Assembly: GCA_024743015.1 (NCBI GenBank)
Contig: JANSXJ010000131.1
Coordinates: 1 to 9,233 of the forward strand
Direction of reading: 5' to 3'
DNA length: 9,233 bases
DNA from: Hyphomonas sp.
GTDB lineage: Bacteria > Pseudomonadota > Alphaproteobacteria > Caulobacterales > Hyphomonadaceae
Of the stretch, positions 7,011 through 9,233 are shown in pieces. The notes under the pieces are model-generated. The model did no database searches. It was not told the origin of the DNA and saw nothing but the letters and a program-made list of their open reading frames with translations. The translations under genes were made by a program, and so were the position numbers. The number at the start of each line of letters is the position of its first letter. Positions within the stretch are counted from its first letter, which is position 1.

Positions 7011-7022
7011 GGTGAGTTTTGT

Positions 7023-7053
7023 AGCATAATTTCAAACTGTGCGCTAGTTTGAA
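7023..7053 (-). promoter_or_regulatory. Possible abiE promoter
   Basis: On the minus strand TATGCT (7028-7023) resembles a -10 box and TTCAAA (7053-7048) is a partial -35 match at a long 19-base spacing. The start of transcription would fall about 5-10 bases before the abiEi ATG, leaving almost no leader, which fits the lack of a Shine-Dalgarno sequence. The -35 region is embedded in the first inverted repeat, so bound repressor would block polymerase. The box matches are only moderate. Confidence 0.3.
7031..7053. promoter_or_regulatory. Inverted repeat 1, candidate AbiEi operator
   Basis: A perfect 8-base inverted repeat, TTCAAACT and AGTTTGAA, separated by seven bases (GTGCGCT), total span 23 bases, 21 bases upstream of the abiEi start codon. 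AbiEi proteins are known to bind inverted repeats in their own promoter, so this is the best operator candidate. Confidence 0.6.
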
Positions 7054-7063
7054 GGTACCTTGG

Positions 7064-7086
7064 TTTGCTGCTCTGTGGTTAGCAAA
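7064..7086. promoter_or_regulatory. Inverted repeat 2, candidate second AbiEi operator
   Basis: Arms TTTGCT and AGCAAA flank an 11-base spacer, again spanning exactly 23 bases. Its centre is 33 bases from that of repeat 1, close to three helical turns, so two repressor units could sit on the same DNA face. The arms differ from those of repeat 1, which lowers confidence; a further CAAACT half-site is present at 7099-7104. Confidence 0.45.
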
Positions 7087-7278
7087 GTCGCACAAACGCA
7101 AACTGACCTCTTGTCCGAGGCAGGCCGCTCGTTGTGGTCAGCGGTGTTTTCTGATACAAATCGGCTATTCCGTGGGGGGCCTTCACAGGGTCCAAACGGG
7201 CGATAGACGCCGATTGTCCTTGAAACCCACCAATTTTTTTTCGACCCTTTTTCCCTTTAAAATCAAAAGCGTAACATT

Positions 7279-7302
7279 TTGACTAGCCAGTAGTCGGTTT
7301 TT
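7279..7302 (+). terminator. Possible weak hairpin with T-run (plus strand)
   Basis: GACTA (7281-7285) and TAGTC (7291-7295) form a five-base stem around the loop GCCAG, extendable by two U-G pairs, followed by GGTTTTT. The shape is that of a weak intrinsic terminator on the plus strand, but no upstream plus-strand gene is known for it to end. It could close a short unannotated transcript or be chance. Confidence 0.25.
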
Positions 7303-7480
7303 GCGCACCAGAAGGCCATAATGTTGTGTGATATCAAGGGTTTAAGGCAGATTTGGACGATTGAGTGGGAATAGTCCGCCAGCGGCGCTGATACGGACAA
7401 GCGCTTGGCCCGCTCCTGATCTGGCTGGCGTGTTGCCGCACGATCGCTTCCATTCATCAATGAAACAGGCTTTTCGATTT

Positions 7481-7496
7481 CGTTCGGTTCGGAACG
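7481..7496. repeat. Short inverted repeat upstream of the aldo/keto reductase
   Basis: CGTTC and GAACG flank a six-base spacer about 55 bases before the aldo/keto reductase start codon. The position suits an operator for the oxidoreductase pair, but no regulator gene is adjacent in the window and the arms are only five bases. Confidence 0.25.
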
Positions 7497-7550
7497 TACG
7501 TCGGTATGGCAACAACCCGCCATCGACACGCACTGGAACAGGACGAAGCG

Positions 7551-8558
7551 ATGGAATTTCGGCAATTGGGGCGTTCGGGACTGAAGGTTACGCCCTTCAC
7601 GCTCGGGACGATGGAGTTTGGCGGCAAGGTCGCGGAGGATGATGCGGCCGATCTGTTGGCCATGGCCATCGAGCGCGGGATCAACGTGGTCGATACGGCC
7701 AATTGCTACGGCGCAGGCCGCAGCGAGGAGATTGTCGGCAAGCTGATCGCACCGCATCGCGACAAGGTGTTGCTGGCGACCAAGTTCTCCATTCCGATGC
7801 TGGACGGCGCGCCGAACCTGGGCGGTACGAGCCGCTACAATGTGGTGGCTGCCTGCGAGGCGAGCCTCAAGAGGCTCGGAACCGACCATATCGACCTCTA
7901 CTACATCCACCGGCCTTTCCCTGAGACGCCGATCGAGGAGACGCTGCGCGCGCTTGATGATCTTGTCAGCGCCGGCAAGGTGCGCGCGGTTGGATCGTCG
8001 AGCTTTGCGAGCTGGCAACTGGTCGAGGCGCAATGGTGTTCGGATGTTCGCAATCTCATTCGCATCACGGCCGAACAGACAGCTTACCATTTGCTGGATC
8101 GCCGCGTTGAGAGGGAGCTGGTTCCGGCCGCGCTCAGCCATGGCGTGGCTCTGACGATCTGGTCGCCCTTGGCCGGCGGGCTTCTGACCGGCAAATATGT
8201 CGATGGAGGTGCGACGACCATGCGGCTGAGGCCGGACGATTCCGATTGGGGTGCCAAGCACTTCACACCGCAGGTCAACAGCACCGTCGCTGCCTTGCTG
8301 GACGTCGCCAGGCAAAACGGCCACACGCTGACGGCCATGTCGCTCGCCTGGACGCTGCGGCAGCCGGCAGTCGCGTCGATCGTTTTGGGGCCGCGCAACC
8401 GGCAACAGCTGACCGAGCAGCTCGACGCACTCGATGTCGTCATGGATGACGCGCAGGCGGCTGCAATCGATGCCATCGTGCCGTTCGGCAGGGCGACCGT
8501 GCCCTACTATCTTGACGACCAGTTCGCAAACTTCAGCGCAACGACGCATGGCTGGTGA
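7551..8558 (+). CDS. Aldo/keto reductase
   Basis: 335-residue NADPH-dependent aldo/keto reductase with a single TIM-barrel domain; it would reduce aldehydes or ketones to alcohols in the cytoplasm, physiological substrate unknown. The catalytic tetrad is visible as D48 (VVDTANCYG), Y53, K78 (LLATKF) and H120 (LYYIHRP). The early LGRSGLKV (6-13) and the late cofactor-binding segment LGPRNRQQL are typical of bacterial members. The ATG at 7551 is preceded by AGGA seven bases upstream and begins the family's usual MEFRQLGRSG opening; an upstream in-frame ATG at 7506 would add 15 residues of no family character and is rejected. The next gene follows 28 bases after the stop, so both are probably one operon. 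Confidence 0.95.
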   Translation: MEFRQLGRSGLKVTPFTLGTMEFGGKVAEDDAADLLAMAIERGINVVDTANCYGAGRSEEIVGKLIAPHRDKVLLATKFSIPMLDGAPNLGGTSRYNVVAACEASLKRLGTDHIDLYYIHRPFPETPIEETLRALDDLVSAGKVRAVGSSSFASWQLVEAQWCSDVRNLIRITAEQTAYHLLDRRVERELVPAALSHGVALTIWSPLAGGLLTGKYVDGGATTMRLRPDDSDWGAKHFTPQVNSTVAALLDVARQNGHTLTAMSLAWTLRQPAVASIVLGPRNRQQLTEQLDALDVVMDDAQAAAIDAIVPFGRATVPYYLDDQFANFSATTHGW

Positions 8559-8586
8559 TGAGCGTGGAACCGCAGGGCATGTGCCG

Positions 8587-9233
8587 ATGACCGAGATGCT
8601 TGCGATGGAAGTCCGTCGGCTTGGCGGCCCGGACGCGCTGACGCCTGTTCGCCGCGCGATCCCGGAACCCGGTTCCGGAGAGGTCCTGCTCCGGCAAGAG
8701 GCGATTGGCGTCAACTTTGTCGACCTCAACCACCGGTCCGGCGAGCCGTTTCCGATCTCGGTGCCGTTCGTACCCGGCATCGAGGCCGTGGGCACGGTCG
8801 TTGCCGTCGGTGATCGGATGGTCCACGACTACATTGGACGGCGCATGGCCTATGCCGGACCCATGCCCGGTGCTTACGCAACGCATGCCGTCATCGACCA
8901 TGATTTCCTGTTCCCGGTGCCAGACGGCATCACGCCGGACGTCGCAGCCGCCGTCACCATGCAGGCCATGACGGCCAGTTATCTGGTGACCGATGTCTTT
9001 CCCGTTTCTCAGGGCGACGTGGTCGTCGTGCATGCGGCCGCCGGCGGGGTCGGCGGGTATCTGGTGCAGATGGCCAAGTCCGCGGGTGCAGTCGTCGTCG
9101 GCACCAGCCGCCGCGCGGACAAGGCCAGCATCATCCGGCAGGCGGGAGCGGACCACGTGATTGTTCTTGACGCGCCGGATGATCTTGCGCGTGTCGCCGA
9201 TCTGGTCGGGCCCTGCAGTGTGATCTTTGATGG
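8587..9233 (+). CDS. NADPH:quinone oxidoreductase-type MDR dehydrogenase (3' end cut by window)
   Basis: Member of the zinc-independent quinone oxidoreductase branch of the medium-chain dehydrogenase/reductase superfamily; about 215 codons are present of a usual length near 320-330. The N-terminal catalytic domain shows GVNFVDLNHRSG (around 41-52) and PFVPGIEAVGTV (around 60-71), without the cysteine and histidine zinc ligands of alcohol dehydrogenases. The Rossmann fold begins with VVVHAAAGGVG, the AAGGVG form of the NADPH-binding loop found in this branch. Three in-frame ATGs lie at 8587, 8596 and 8605; 8587 is chosen because AGGG lies nine bases upstream. It probably shares a transcript with the aldo/keto reductase. 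The electron acceptor cannot be told from sequence. Confidence 0.93.
   Translation, partial: MTEMLAMEVRRLGGPDALTPVRRAIPEPGSGEVLLRQEAIGVNFVDLNHRSGEPFPISVPFVPGIEAVGTVVAVGDRMVHDYIGRRMAYAGPMPGAYATHAVIDHDFLFPVPDGITPDVAAAVTMQAMTASYLVTDVFPVSQGDVVVVHAAAGGVGGYLVQMAKSAGAVVVGTSRRADKASIIRQAGADHVIVLDAPDDLARVADLVGPCSVIFD

Larger units (their letters stand above)
7087..7550. other. Intergenic region without a recognisable gene
   Basis: The stretch between the abiE operator and the aldo/keto reductase holds no open frame with a credible start, ribosome binding site or recognisable product. It contains an AT-rich tract with T8 at 7234-7241 and further T/A runs to about 7275, a weak hairpin at 7279-7302, and a CGTTC/GAACG inverted repeat at 7481-7496. 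It must contain the promoter of the plus-strand oxidoreductase genes, but I find no clear -35/-10 pair. The change in base composition may mark the border of the acquired island. Confidence 0.6.

Noticed and set aside
7263..8795. A 510-codon open frame on the minus strand opposite the aldo/keto reductase
   Set aside because: It lies antisense to a gene with an intact catalytic tetrad, its product has no recognisable domain and the composition of a GC-rich shadow frame.
1..9233. CRISPR array, tRNA, rRNA, insertion sequence or integrase gene
   Set aside because: No regularly spaced repeats, no cloverleaf or rRNA sequence, and no transposase or recombinase motifs were seen on either strand.

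Overview
The window is GC-rich, tightly packed bacterial DNA, most likely from an alphaproteobacterium. That assignment is an inference from base composition, gene style and the DUF1883-TIR architecture; there is no rRNA or tRNA to confirm it. It holds seven genes on the minus strand, read right to left from about 7010 to beyond position 1, and two metabolic genes on the plus strand from 7551 to beyond 9233. A 540-base intergenic region separates the two groups.

The minus-strand block looks like a defence island. In transcription order it carries: (1) abiEi and abiEii (7010-6162 and 6162-5248), a type IV toxin-antitoxin / abortive infection pair joined by a TGATG stop-start overlap; (2) a 307-residue protein with an N-terminal PD-(D/E)XK nuclease domain (5166-4243); (3) a 266-residue DUF1883-TIR protein (4074-3274); (4) two tandem 65-residue paralogues of unknown function (3248-3051 and 3037-2840); (5) a large superfamily 1 helicase resembling DNA helicase IV (HelD), starting near 2710 and running off the left edge. 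The helicase carries a probable PD-(D/E)XK nuclease domain inserted between its Walker A and Walker B motifs and the beginning of a C-terminal C4 zinc finger.

Spacing suggests three or four transcription units in a row rather than one long operon. abiEi-abiEii are overlapped; the nuclease gene follows 81 bases later; the TIR gene has its own 168-base leader containing inverted repeats; the two small genes follow the TIR gene at 25 and 13 bases, each with a clear ribosome binding site. TIR plus two small proteins is therefore the tightest undescribed unit in the window.

Upstream of abiEi are two inverted repeats of identical 23-base span whose centres are 33 bases apart, the arrangement expected of an AbiEi autoregulatory operator. 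The rest of the intergenic region (7087-7550) is AT-rich in part, has one weak hairpin followed by a T-run, and no recognisable gene.

On the plus strand an aldo/keto reductase (7551-8558) is followed 28 bases later by a zinc-independent quinone oxidoreductase of the MDR superfamily (8587 onward, cut by the window end). These are probably co-transcribed and look like ordinary chromosomal oxidoreductases next to the island.
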